From NCBI RefSeq assembly GCF_003574445.1, contig NZ_KZ984566.1, forward strand, positions 1 through 64,000: a stretch of DNA of 64,000 bases, read 5' to 3'. Both the position numbers and the translations under genes were made by a program. This document shows, piece by piece, positions 19,849 to 27,662 of this stretch (position 1 is its first letter; the number at the start of each line of letters is the position of its first letter). The DNA comes from Streptomyces sp. YIM 130001 (GTDB lineage Bacteria > Actinomycetota > Actinomycetes > Streptomycetales > Streptomycetaceae). The notes beneath the pieces are model-generated. The model ran no database searches and had not been told where the DNA came from. It worked only from the letters and a program-made list of their open reading frames with translations.

Positions 19849-20048
19849 TTGTCCACAGCGGGTGGCGGATCCTGTGCATGCAGTGCGGGACACCTGTTCC
19901 CCTGGTCACTGACCCGGGTTTCCCCAGTAGGCACAAGGGGCGTGGAGTTTTCCGCATGGCGGACACGCAGTCACACCGGCGTCAACGTCGCGGAGGTTAT
20001 CCACAGATCTTCTTAGTTTTCCGCAGCTGTGGACAGTGCTGTGGATAA
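19849..20048. promoter_or_regulatory. Extra-origin DnaA-box cluster
   Basis: The 362-bp spacer between the rhomboid and sortase genes contains TTGTCCACA (19849-19857, perfect), TTATCCACA (19997-20005), TGTGGACAG (20028-20036) and TGTGGATAA (20040-20048). Three of four are exact R-type DnaA boxes and the last three fall within 52 bp. No gene is supportable here. It could titrate DnaA or regulate the flanking genes. Confidence 0.6.
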
Positions 20049-20182
20049 CTCAGGGATCAGCTCGGGGCAACGCCTGTCGGAAGGTCCGGACGGGCTGCCT
20101 CTCGGGGCCGGGAAGCGGGCCGGGAATCGGGCCCGGAAACGTACCTCCGCGCCCTGCGGAGCTTCCGGCGCGGGGAGCGAGC

Positions 20183-20953
20183 CTACCTCAGCTCCGCCGG
20201 TGGTGTCCGCCTGTTGTCCACCTTCTCGACCCGCTCCAGTTCCCCCCACACGACGTAGCGGTACTGGGAGGTGTAGACGGGCGTGCAGGTGGTCAGCGTG
20301 ATGTACCGGCCGGGCTTCTTCGCACCCGATTCCTTGGGCACGGCATCGAGCACGTCGACGTTGAACTTCGAGGTCTGCGGCAGGGTCTTGAAGACCTTGT
20401 AGACGTACCACTTGTCCTTGGACTCGAAGACGACCGCGTCACCGTCACGGATCTTGTCGATCTTGTGGAACTTCGCGCCGTGGCCGTCGCGGTGCGCGGC
20501 GAGCGAGAAGTTGCCCTCGTCGTCCTGCGGCAGCGCGGACTTGACGGGCTTCGTGTAGTAGCCGGCCAGGCCGTTGTTGAGGCTCTTGGTCTCGGTGCCC
20601 TTCTTGACCAGGATGTCGCCGCTGCCCATGGCCGGTACGTGCAGGAAGCCGATGCCGTTCTTGGTGTCCAGTGCACCGGGGCCGCCGGCCCAGCGGTCGC
20701 GCACCTCGTCGCCCTGCTTGGCGGATTCGCGGTCGGCGATCACGTTCGTCCACCACAGCGAGTAGACGACGAACAGGCCGAGCACCAGGCCGGCGGTGAT
20801 CAGCAGCTCGCCGAACACACTGACCGCCGTGGCGACGGGGCCGCGGCCGCGCGGGCGTCGCCGTGGCGCGGTCGCCGGCTCATCGGCCCGCGCCTCAGCC
20901 TGCTCATCCGGGTCCGTCGTCGCTTCCACTGCCTTCTCGCCCCGATCTCGCAC
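20183..20953 (-). CDS. Class E sortase
   Basis: Transpeptidase that anchors secreted proteins to peptidoglycan (class E enzymes prefer LAXTG signals). The 256-residue protein has a charged cytoplasmic N-terminus, one transmembrane helix near 45-68 (FGELLITAGLVLGLFVVYSLWW) and an extracellular sortase fold with catalytic His (SLAAHRDGHG), Cys (LTTCTP) and Arg (SQYRYVVWG). It is 71 bp downstream of a second class E sortase and closes the sortase operon. In S. coelicolor two neighbouring class E sortases (SrtE1, SrtE2) are required for aerial development; which one this equals cannot be settled from sequence alone. Confidence 0.9.
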   Translation of the reverse strand: MRDRGEKAVEATTDPDEQAEARADEPATAPRRRPRGRGPVATAVSVFGELLITAGLVLGLFVVYSLWWTNVIADRESAKQGDEVRDRWAGGPGALDTKNGIGFLHVPAMGSGDILVKKGTETKSLNNGLAGYYTKPVKSALPQDDEGNFSLAAHRDGHGAKFHKIDKIRDGDAVVFESKDKWYVYKVFKTLPQTSKFNVDVLDAVPKESGAKKPGRYITLTTCTPVYTSQYRYVVWGELERVEKVDNRRTPPAELR

Positions 20954-21024
20954 TGTCCCGCCACCCGCACAACTGCCGTGTCAGGTCCCGGATATCACCC
21001 GGGATCTCGCCCTTCCGTCGCCGC

Positions 21025-22491
21025 TCAGCCGATGAGGGCGTCCGGTTTCCCCTTGCTGCGTGGCCGTTCCTCGGCCATCTTGCCCCAGACGATCATCCGG
21101 TAGGTACTGGTGAATTCCGGGGTGCAGGTGGTCAGTGTGAGGTACCGGCCGGGCTTGGTGAACCCCGACCCCTTCGGCACCGGGTCGATGACCGCCGTAT
21201 TGCCCGGACTTGTCTGCGGAAGGATGCTCGCCATCTTGTAGACGTAGTAGGTGTCCCGGGTCTCGACGACGATCGGGTCGCCCGCCTCGAGACGGTTGAC
21301 GTAGCGGAACGGCTCGCCGTGGGTGTTGCGGTGTCCCGCGACGGCGAAGTTGCCCTTCTTGGCGTCGGGCATCGCGGTCTTCAGCGCGCCCTGGGCGTAA
21401 TGCCCGACCATTCCACGGTCGAGGACCTTCTTCTTGTCGATGCCCTCGGCGATCGGCACCACGATGTCCAGCTTCGGGATGTGCATGATGGCGAAGCCCT
21501 GCCCGGGTTCGAACGCCCCCGGTTTGCGCTTCCCGTCCGCCCAGTCCTGCTGGATCCTGCTGGCCTCGCTGCCCGCCTGCTGGCCCGCCCGGATGTTCGT
21601 CCACCACAGCTGGTACGTGACGAACAGCAGCAGCACGACGCCGACGGTGATGAACAGTTCGCCCAGGGCCCGGCTCGCCACGACTCCCGGCCCGGGTTTC
21701 CTGGCCCGCTCCGCCCGGCGGGCCTCGACGCGGCTGAGCGGCCGGCCCTCGCCGCCTCCGGCTCCGTCTCCCGGGAGACCCGCGTCGGGCCTGGCGGCCG
21801 CGCGACGGCGTTCCGCCCGGCCACCGGTGCGCACCGTCTGCGCGCCGAGCGGGAGTTCGGGGCCGAGCGTGGGTTCGGGCTCGGGGTGCGGGCGGCGAGT
21901 GTCCGCCGTCCGCAGCCCGACCGTCGCGTCGTCCACCGGCAGAGGCACGGCCGCTGCGGGTGCGGTACCGGGGGCGGGGGCGGAGCCCGGGGCGGACGTG
22001 TACATCGCCTCGTAGGCGTTCGCGTCGACGGGCGGGCGCTGGTCGGCCGCCTCGGACACCGGGTCGGCCGGACCGCTGTGCCATGCCTCGCGGTACCCCT
22101 GCGGGTCGTACCACTCCTGGTCCTGGCCGGGCGCGGCCGTACGGAACCACGGCGACGGGTGGCCGCCGGGCAGCGGATCGGTCAGCGGGTCCGCGAGCCC
22201 GTCGACGGCCGCGGCGAACGAACCGGCCTCCGCGCCGTTCACGTCCCTACCCGGGACGCCGGGCGAGCCGCCGTACCCGCTGAGGTCCCCGGCCGTCCCC
22301 GCGTAGGCCTCGGCGGCGGAGGGCTCGGCCGCGTAAGGCGCCGCCGGATACGCCCCCTGGCCCCCGTAAGGCCTGCCGTACTCGTCGTACCCGGCATACG
22401 GATCCGTCCCCGCCACCTGGGCACCCTGATCCCCGTACGCGTACTGCCCGTAGGGGAAGTCAGGGTCCTGCCCGGGGCGGGGTGCGCTCAC
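21025..22491 (-). CDS. Class E sortase with long disordered N-terminal extension
   Basis: A 488-residue sortase: about 280 residues of Gly/Tyr/Pro/Ala/Asp-rich low-complexity sequence before the transmembrane helix (ALGELFITVGVVLLLFVTYQLWW), then the extracellular sortase domain with His (AVAGHRNTHG), Cys (LTTCTP) and Arg (STYRMIVWG). Typical class E sortases are 200-350 residues, so the cytoplasmic extension is unusual. The GTG at 22491 overlaps the trpG-like stop by 4 bp (GTGA) and is preferred to an ATG at 22557 inside that gene. Tyr-Gly repeats such as GGQGAYPAAPYAAEP suggest an interaction or condensate-type tail; this is inference. Confidence 0.9.
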   Translation of the reverse strand: MSAPRPGQDPDFPYGQYAYGDQGAQVAGTDPYAGYDEYGRPYGGQGAYPAAPYAAEPSAAEAYAGTAGDLSGYGGSPGVPGRDVNGAEAGSFAAAVDGLADPLTDPLPGGHPSPWFRTAAPGQDQEWYDPQGYREAWHSGPADPVSEAADQRPPVDANAYEAMYTSAPGSAPAPGTAPAAAVPLPVDDATVGLRTADTRRPHPEPEPTLGPELPLGAQTVRTGGRAERRRAAARPDAGLPGDGAGGGEGRPLSRVEARRAERARKPGPGVVASRALGELFITVGVVLLLFVTYQLWWTNIRAGQQAGSEASRIQQDWADGKRKPGAFEPGQGFAIMHIPKLDIVVPIAEGIDKKKVLDRGMVGHYAQGALKTAMPDAKKGNFAVAGHRNTHGEPFRYVNRLEAGDPIVVETRDTYYVYKMASILPQTSPGNTAVIDPVPKGSGFTKPGRYLTLTTCTPEFTSTYRMIVWGKMAEERPRSKGKPDALIG

Positions 22492-23129
22492 GCGGGGGTC
22501 CTGCCGACCACCGGGGCCAGGCCGGCGGAACGCGCCACCGCCCCCGGATCGCCGCATTCCGAAAGCCAGTTGGCGAGCATCAGGTGGCCGTGCTCGGTGA
22601 GGACGGACTCGGGGTGGAACTGCACACCCTCGACCGGCCGCTCACGATGCCGCAGGCCCATGATCGTGCCGTCCTCGGTCCGCGCGGTCACCACGAGGTC
22701 GTCCGGTACGGTCTCCGGCTCGGCCGCGAGCGAGTGGTAGCGCGTCGCGGTGAACGGCGACGGCAGCCCGGCGAACACCCCGGCGCCCTCGTGCGCCACC
22801 AGCGAGGTCTTGCCGTGCAGCAGCTCGGGCGCCCGGCCGACCACACCGCCGTACGCGACGGCCATCGACTGCATGCCCAGGCACACACCGAACACCGGAA
22901 GGCCGCTCGCATCGCAGTGCCGCACCATCTCGATACAGACACCGGCCTGCTCGGGCGCCCCGGGACCGGGCGAGAGCAGCACACCGTCGAACGCGTCGCG
23001 CGACGCGTGCGCCGTCGACACCTCGTCGTTGCGCACGACCTCGCACTCTGCGCCCAGTTGGTACAGGTACTGCACGAGGTTGAAGACGAAGCTGTCGTAG
23101 TTGTCGACGACCAGGATGCGGGCGCTCAC
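22488..23129 (-). CDS. Glutamine amidotransferase, PabA/TrpG type
   Basis: Class I amidotransferase (213 residues) that supplies ammonia for aminodeoxychorismate or anthranilate synthesis. Nucleophile Cys is in FGVCLGMQ, the His-Glu pair in VQFHPES, and LSPGPGAPEQAG is the oxyanion-loop region. It overlaps the upstream small membrane-protein gene and the downstream sortase gene by 4 bp each, so the three are translationally coupled. The same amidotransferase gene lies next to DUF881 and pknB genes in Mycobacterium tuberculosis (trpG). Whether it serves folate or tryptophan synthesis is not decidable here because no partner synthase gene is present. Confidence 0.88.
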   Translation of the reverse strand: MSARILVVDNYDSFVFNLVQYLYQLGAECEVVRNDEVSTAHASRDAFDGVLLSPGPGAPEQAGVCIEMVRHCDASGLPVFGVCLGMQSMAVAYGGVVGRAPELLHGKTSLVAHEGAGVFAGLPSPFTATRYHSLAAEPETVPDDLVVTARTEDGTIMGLRHRERPVEGVQFHPESVLTEHGHLMLANWLSECGDPGAVARSAGLAPVVGRTPA

Positions 23130-23335
23130 CGGACCACCCCGGAACCAGCGGTGACCGCCGTGCTCGGGTCCGCCAACCCCTGGTCCACCGTCACGTCGTT
23201 GAACGGCAACAGCGGTTCCGCCCACGGGAAGACGTACTCGAAGAGGAGGTAGACCACAGCGAGCGCAAGCACCAGCGAAACGAGCGCCTTGAGCCACGCA
23301 TTGCCCGGCAAGTGCCGCCAGATCCAGCCGTACAT
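23126..23335 (-). CDS. Small single-pass membrane protein
   Basis: A 69-residue protein with one helix near 14-36 (LKALVSLVLALAVVYLLFEYVFPW) and a 33-residue polar tail ending TAGSGVVR. The stop overlaps the GTG of the amidotransferase gene, which argues that it is real. No family was recognised; a small protein at this position recurs in Streptomyces sortase operons as far as I recall. AAGGGACAG precedes the ATG. Confidence 0.75.
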   Translation of the reverse strand: MYGWIWRHLPGNAWLKALVSLVLALAVVYLLFEYVFPWAEPLLPFNDVTVDQGLADPSTAVTAGSGVVR

Positions 23336-23486
23336 GCTGTCCGCTGTCCCTTCCCCATACTTCGCGGCCGCTCAGGCCGCTGTCGTCAGACGCCCACCAG
23401 AGTACGGGGCAGCAGGCGGAGTACGAGGCTCCCCCGGAGAATGCCACCCGCACCCGTGAACGGCCGGCCGGCCCCGAGTCGCCTCG

Positions 23487-24212
23487 TCAGTCTCGCAGCG
23501 CGGCGGGCTTCCCCTTCTCCACCGGCTGCGTCTCGTCCAGGTGCGCCCAGACGATCAACCGGTGACTGTGGCCCCACTCCGGTTCGCAGGTCGTCAGGGT
23601 GAGGTAGCGGCCCGGCCCGTCGTATCCGGACCTGGACGGCACCGGATCGATCACCCCGACGTCGGCCGGCAGCGTCTTGTACGGCTCGTTGTCGATCCGG
23701 TACGTGAACCAGGTCGTGCCGTCCGTGAGCACCACCGCATCACCGGACCGCAGCTCCGGGAAGTCCTTGAACGGGTCGCCGTAGGTGCGCCGGTGCCCCG
23801 CGACCGAGAAATTCCCCTTCTGCCCGAGCTGCGCGGTCTTCCCGTAGTGCCCGAGCCCTTTCTTCAGGGTGTCGGTGGCGGTGCCTTCGAGCACCGGCTT
23901 GTTCCACGTGAAACCGAACCGCGGGATGTACATCACGGCGAACGGCCTGCCGTCCTCGTAGGCCCGCGGAGCCGGCGGATTCAGCGGATCGGCACCGGAC
24001 TCCTCGGAGTCGTCTCCCGGCTTCCCCTCATCCGCACCCGCCGACACCGAACCCGCGGCCCACTGGTCCTGCAGCCGGTCGATCTCGCCGTCCATCGCAC
24101 TGTCCGCCTTCACGCCGGTCCAGAACAGTACGTAGACGACGAACAGCACGATCACGGTGCCGACGGTGATGCACAGCTCGCTGAACGTCCTGACGACCAC
24201 TCGCACCGACAC
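23487..24212 (-). CDS. Class E sortase (third copy)
   Basis: A 241-residue sortase with an N-terminal helix starting almost at the first residue (FSELCITVGTVIVLFVVYVLFW), a Gly/Asp-rich stalk near 50-80 and the catalytic His (SVAGHRRTYG), Cys (LTTCEP) and Arg (HSHRLIVWA). The Cys motif is CEP, not CTP as in the two neighbours, suggesting different substrate preference. GGGAGG lies 9 bases before the GTG start. It follows the DUF881 gene by 48 bp. A parS-like sequence lies within the coding region at 23900-23915. Confidence 0.9.
   Translation of the reverse strand: MSVRVVVRTFSELCITVGTVIVLFVVYVLFWTGVKADSAMDGEIDRLQDQWAAGSVSAGADEGKPGDDSEESGADPLNPPAPRAYEDGRPFAVMYIPRFGFTWNKPVLEGTATDTLKKGLGHYGKTAQLGQKGNFSVAGHRRTYGDPFKDFPELRSGDAVVLTDGTTWFTYRIDNEPYKTLPADVGVIDPVPSRSGYDGPGRYLTLTTCEPEWGHSHRLIVWAHLDETQPVEKGKPAALRD
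23900..23915. promoter_or_regulatory. parS: parS-type ParB-binding site, variant
   Basis: TGTTCCACGTGAAACC matches the general parS consensus TGTTNCACGTGAAACA at 15 of 16 positions and differs from the Streptomyces core GTTTCACGTGAAAC by one base. It lies inside a sortase coding sequence, which is normal for parS. Confidence 0.75.
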
Positions 24213-24260
24213 CCGGCGGCCCCTCCCGGTCGAGCTCCGCGCGCACAGGAGCTGCTCCAG

Positions 24261-25040
24261 CTACTCCACAGGCTTTGCGTGATGGAGATCCACTGTGCCC
24301 GAGTAGCCGGGAAGAGTCATCGCCTCGTGCTCGTCGACTTTCCATCCCAGGCCGTACGCGTCCACGTACGCCATGTAGTTCCGGATCGCCGGGGACGCCC
24401 CGATCGCCTTGCGGAGCTTGACCGGGTCGCCGACCGCGGTCACCTTGTACGGCGGCGAGTAGACCCTGCCCTGCAGGATCAGGGTGTTGCCGACGCAGCG
24501 CACCGCACTGGTGGAGATGAGGCGCTGATCCATGACCCGGACTCCGTCGGCGCCGCCCTGCCACAGGGCGTTCACCACGGCCTGCAGGTCCTGCTGGTGG
24601 ATGACCAGGTCGTCGGGCTGCGGCTCGGGGTAGCCGGGAGCGCTGGCGGTGGCGTCGGGGGGCGCGTCGTCGAGGGTGACGGTCAGCGCCTCGCCCTTGA
24701 GCTTCTGGGTGCCCGCGGCCTTCCGCAACGCCTTGAGTTTCGCCTCGTCGGCCTTCGTACTGCCGCTGTCGCGCTCGGCGAGGGAATCGACCTCGGAGCG
24801 CAGCGAACCGTTTCCCGCCTCGAGTCCCTTGTTCGCATGGCTGCGCTGCTCGATCAGGTCGGAGAGCTTGAGCAGCGAGGCATCCGTGCGGATATTGGTG
24901 CCCTTGGCGGTATTGAAGCTGGTGAAGAAGATCAGCCCGGCGAGCGCGAAGACGGCAGCCGTGAGCAGCCTCACCGGCCTGGGCCAGCGGCGTCGGCCCT
25001 GCCCGGAGGCATCTCGGGGGGAGTCGGCAGAATTGCTCAA
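24261..25040 (-). CDS. DUF881 membrane protein
   Basis: A 259-residue protein: basic N-terminus, one transmembrane helix near 24-42 (LLTAAVFALAGLIFFTSF), a predicted coiled coil at about 55-110 (LLKLSDLIEQRSHANKGLEAG...) and the extracellular DUF881 domain with VTLDDAPP, VNALWQGGADGVRVMDQRL and a GNTLILQGRVYSPPYKVTAVGD core. The family occurs in Gram-positives near division and cell-wall genes; function is unproven. The start codon appears to be TTG at 25040, preceded by AAGGAG and TAAGGG. It reads away from crgA, as Rv0012 does in M. tuberculosis. Confidence 0.87.
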   Translation of the reverse strand: MSNSADSPRDASGQGRRRWPRPVRLLTAAVFALAGLIFFTSFNTAKGTNIRTDASLLKLSDLIEQRSHANKGLEAGNGSLRSEVDSLAERDSGSTKADEAKLKALRKAAGTQKLKGEALTVTLDDAPPDATASAPGYPEPQPDDLVIHQQDLQAVVNALWQGGADGVRVMDQRLISTSAVRCVGNTLILQGRVYSPPYKVTAVGDPVKLRKAIGASPAIRNYMAYVDAYGLGWKVDEHEAMTLPGYSGTVDLHHAKPVE

Positions 25041-25207
25041 CGTACCCTTACTCCTTACGGCGCCACGGAAGCACTACGCTAACGGACGCCTGGGGGAGGC
25101 CCACGGCCCGGGGACACGGGTCGAGGCCGCCGTAGCGCCCCGCCCCGGGGCTGACATCCAGACCGTTCTCTGCGCGGCCACGCAGCGCATCGACAGGAGA
25201 GACCCTC

Positions 25208-25465
25208 GTGCCGAAGTCACGTATCCGCAAGAAGGCCGACTACACGCCCCCGCCGTCGAAGAAGAAGGCGACGAACATCAAGCTGACCAGCCGCAGCTGG
25301 GTGGCGCCGGTGATGCTGGCGATGTTCCTGATCGGTCTCGCGTGGATCGTCGTCTTCTACGTCACGGACACCCGGCTGCCCATCGAGGCCTTCGGCAACT
25401 GGAACATCGTCGTCGGCTTCGGCTTCATCGCCGCCGGCTTCGGTGTCTCCACGCAGTGGAAGTAG
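25208..25465 (+). CDS. crgA: Cell division protein CrgA
   Basis: An 85-residue membrane protein that in Streptomyces inhibits FtsZ-ring formation and in mycobacteria recruits septal proteins. It has a Lys/Arg/Pro-rich N-terminal tail (residues 1-28, with PPPSKKK) and two helices near 31-51 and 64-80 (VGFGFIAAGFGVSTQWK). GGAGAG upstream supports the GTG. TACGCT at 25075-25080 is a candidate -10. The gene abuts pknB tail-to-tail; in S. coelicolor, as I recall, crgA instead lies beside the rhomboid gene, implying local inversion. Confidence 0.95.
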   Translation: MPKSRIRKKADYTPPPSKKKATNIKLTSRSWVAPVMLAMFLIGLAWIVVFYVTDTRLPIEAFGNWNIVVGFGFIAAGFGVSTQWK

Positions 25466-25484
25466 TCGCACTCCGCACAGCCGA

Positions 25485-25520
25485 AGAGCTCCGGTTCCCC
25501 CTCGGGGGAGCCGGAGCTCT
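25485..25520. terminator. Bidirectional terminator between crgA and pknB
   Basis: AGAGCTCCGG (25485-25494) pairs with CCGGAGCTCT (25511-25520), with C and G runs continuing the stem inward and a TTTC tail on the plus strand. It separates convergent genes. Confidence 0.88.
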
Positions 25521-25544
25521 TTCGTGTGCGGCTGCTCAGGGGCG

Positions 25545-27515
25545 CTAGGGGCCCATGCCTCCGATGAAGCCGCCGCCGCCGTCATCGCCGCCGTTGTCTC
25601 CGCCCGGCGGGGCGGCCGTGGTCAGGTTGACCGTGCTGCCGGCCTTCACCTGGGTGCCGCCGGTCGGGTCGCTGGTCACGACGACGGCCTCGTCCTCGCC
25701 CGGGCCGGTGACGTTGCCGACGGTCAGGCCGGCTTCCTCGATGGCCGTCCTGGCGTCCGAGAGCTTCTGGCCGTTGACGGTCGGGACCGCCACGTCCTCG
25801 CTCTTCTTGGCCACCTTCAGGTTGACCGACGAACCCGGGTCGACCTTGGCCGAGCCCTTCGGCGTCTGGTCGACGACCTGACCCTCTTCCACGTCGTCCC
25901 GCGGGACTTCCTCGGTGGTGACGTCGAAGCCGTTGTCCTCGAGCTGCTTCTTCGCGGCCTCGAGCTTCTGGCCGATCACGTCCGGGACGCTGACCTGCTT
26001 CTTCTCCATGGCGACGACCAGGTTGATCTCGCTGCCGCGCTCGACCTCGTTGCCGGGGCCGGGGTCCTGGTCGAGCACCTCGCCGGGCGTCTCCGACGAC
26101 TCCTTCTTCTCGACCTTGTAGGTGAGGTTCTTGTCGTCCAGCGTTTCCTTGGCGTCGTCGACGTCCGAGCCGATGACGTTCGGCACACCGACCTTCGGGG
26201 CGCCGGTGGAGACCACCACCTTGATGGTGTCGCCCTTGTCGACCTCGCCCGAGGTGGGGCTCTGCGAGCAGATCCGGTTCTTCGGCTGGTCGTCGCAGGG
26301 CTTCCTGGTCTCGCTCAGCTGCAGATCGCTGTTCTTCGCCTGCTTCTTGGCCGTCTGCAGGGTCTGGCCGACGAGACTCGGCACCTTCACCTGCCCGTCG
26401 TCACCGTTCCCGCTCATGAACACATTGGCGATCAGCGCCATGCCGACCAGGAGACACAGTCCAGCGAGGACGAGCAGCCAGGTCGACAGGCGGCCCTTCT
26501 TCTGCTGGCGTCGCCGGCCCTGCCCCTCGTCGTAGCCGTAGCCGCCGTCGTCCGGATTGACCGGCGGCAGCATGGCCGTCTGCTGGCCGTTCTGCGGGTT
26601 CAGCATCGCCGTCTGCTGATCGTCCGGGTGCCCGCCGTAGCCGACGGCGCCCATCGCCGCGGTCGCCGCCACCGGCTGACCGTCGAGGCAGGCCTCGATG
26701 TCTATACGCATGTCGTCGGCGGACTGGTAGCGGTAGTCCGGGTCCTTGACCAGGGCCCGCAGCACGATCGCGTCCATCTCGGGCGTGATCTCGGAGTCGA
26801 AGACGCTCGGCGGCTGCGCCTCCTCACGCACGTGCTGGTACGCGACCGCGACCGGCGAGTCCCCGACGAACGGCGGCCGCACGGTGAGGAGTTCGTACAG
26901 CAGGCAGCCGGTCGAGTAGAGGTCGCTGCGCGCGTCCACCTGCTCGCCCTTGGCCTGCTCCGGAGAGAGGTACTGGGCCGTGCCGATCACCGCGGACGTC
27001 TGCGTCATCGTCATACCGGAGTCGCCCATGGCGCGGGCGATACCGAAGTCCATGACCTTGACCTGGCCGTTGCGCGTCAGCATGACGTTCGCCGGCTTGA
27101 TGTCGCGGTGCACGATGCCGTTGCGGTGCGAGTACTCGAGGGCCTGCAGGATGCCGATGGTCATTTCCATCGCACGCTCGGGCAGCAGCTTGCGCCCGGA
27201 GTGCAGCAGCTCACGCAGCGTCGAACCGTCGACGTACTCCATCACGATGTACGGGATGGAGATGTTGTCGACGTAGTCCTCGCCGGTGTCGTAGACCGCG
27301 ACGATCGCCGGGTGGTTGAGCGAGGCGGCGGACTGGGCCTCACGGCGGAACCGGGCCTGGAACGACGGGTCACGGGCGAGGTCGACCCGCAGCGTCTTCA
27401 CAGCGACAGTGCGGCCGAGCCGGGTGTCATGGGCGAGGTAGACCTCAGCCATGCCGCCGCGGCCGAGCACCTGGCCCAGCTCGTACCGGCCGCCTAGGCG
27501 ACGCGGCTCTTCCAT
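25545..27515 (-). CDS. pknB: Ser/Thr protein kinase with four PASTA domains
   Basis: Transmembrane kinase that senses muropeptides or lipid II through PASTA repeats and phosphorylates cell-wall and division proteins. In 656 residues: G-loop GRGGMAEV (18-25), Lys40, HRDIKPAN (136-143), DFG (156-158), activation loop with MTMTQTS and GTAQYLSPEQ, a basic juxtamembrane stretch, one helix near 351-372, and four PASTA repeats between about 385 and 645, each with VP.V.G motifs (VKVPSLVG, VGVPNVIG, VSVPDVIG, VAVPTVNG). A Gly-rich tail ends the protein. It is the last gene of the fhaA-to-pknB cluster. Confidence 0.97.
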   Translation of the reverse strand: MEEPRRLGGRYELGQVLGRGGMAEVYLAHDTRLGRTVAVKTLRVDLARDPSFQARFRREAQSAASLNHPAIVAVYDTGEDYVDNISIPYIVMEYVDGSTLRELLHSGRKLLPERAMEMTIGILQALEYSHRNGIVHRDIKPANVMLTRNGQVKVMDFGIARAMGDSGMTMTQTSAVIGTAQYLSPEQAKGEQVDARSDLYSTGCLLYELLTVRPPFVGDSPVAVAYQHVREEAQPPSVFDSEITPEMDAIVLRALVKDPDYRYQSADDMRIDIEACLDGQPVAATAAMGAVGYGGHPDDQQTAMLNPQNGQQTAMLPPVNPDDGGYGYDEGQGRRRQQKKGRLSTWLLVLAGLCLLVGMALIANVFMSGNGDDGQVKVPSLVGQTLQTAKKQAKNSDLQLSETRKPCDDQPKNRICSQSPTSGEVDKGDTIKVVVSTGAPKVGVPNVIGSDVDDAKETLDDKNLTYKVEKKESSETPGEVLDQDPGPGNEVERGSEINLVVAMEKKQVSVPDVIGQKLEAAKKQLEDNGFDVTTEEVPRDDVEEGQVVDQTPKGSAKVDPGSSVNLKVAKKSEDVAVPTVNGQKLSDARTAIEEAGLTVGNVTGPGEDEAVVVTSDPTGGTQVKAGSTVNLTTAAPPGGDNGGDDGGGGFIGGMGP

Positions 27516-27662
27516 AGCTACCTACCAGCCCTCTCCGTCAGTCCCGACCGCACCCTTGTGGGGTCCGGCGGCGTGCTGTCCCGGGACACCGTACCGGCCA
27601 CCCTGGGCAAGATCTGGCCGCAACCGAGACCTGATACAGGACCGGTACAGCCGTGACCGGCA

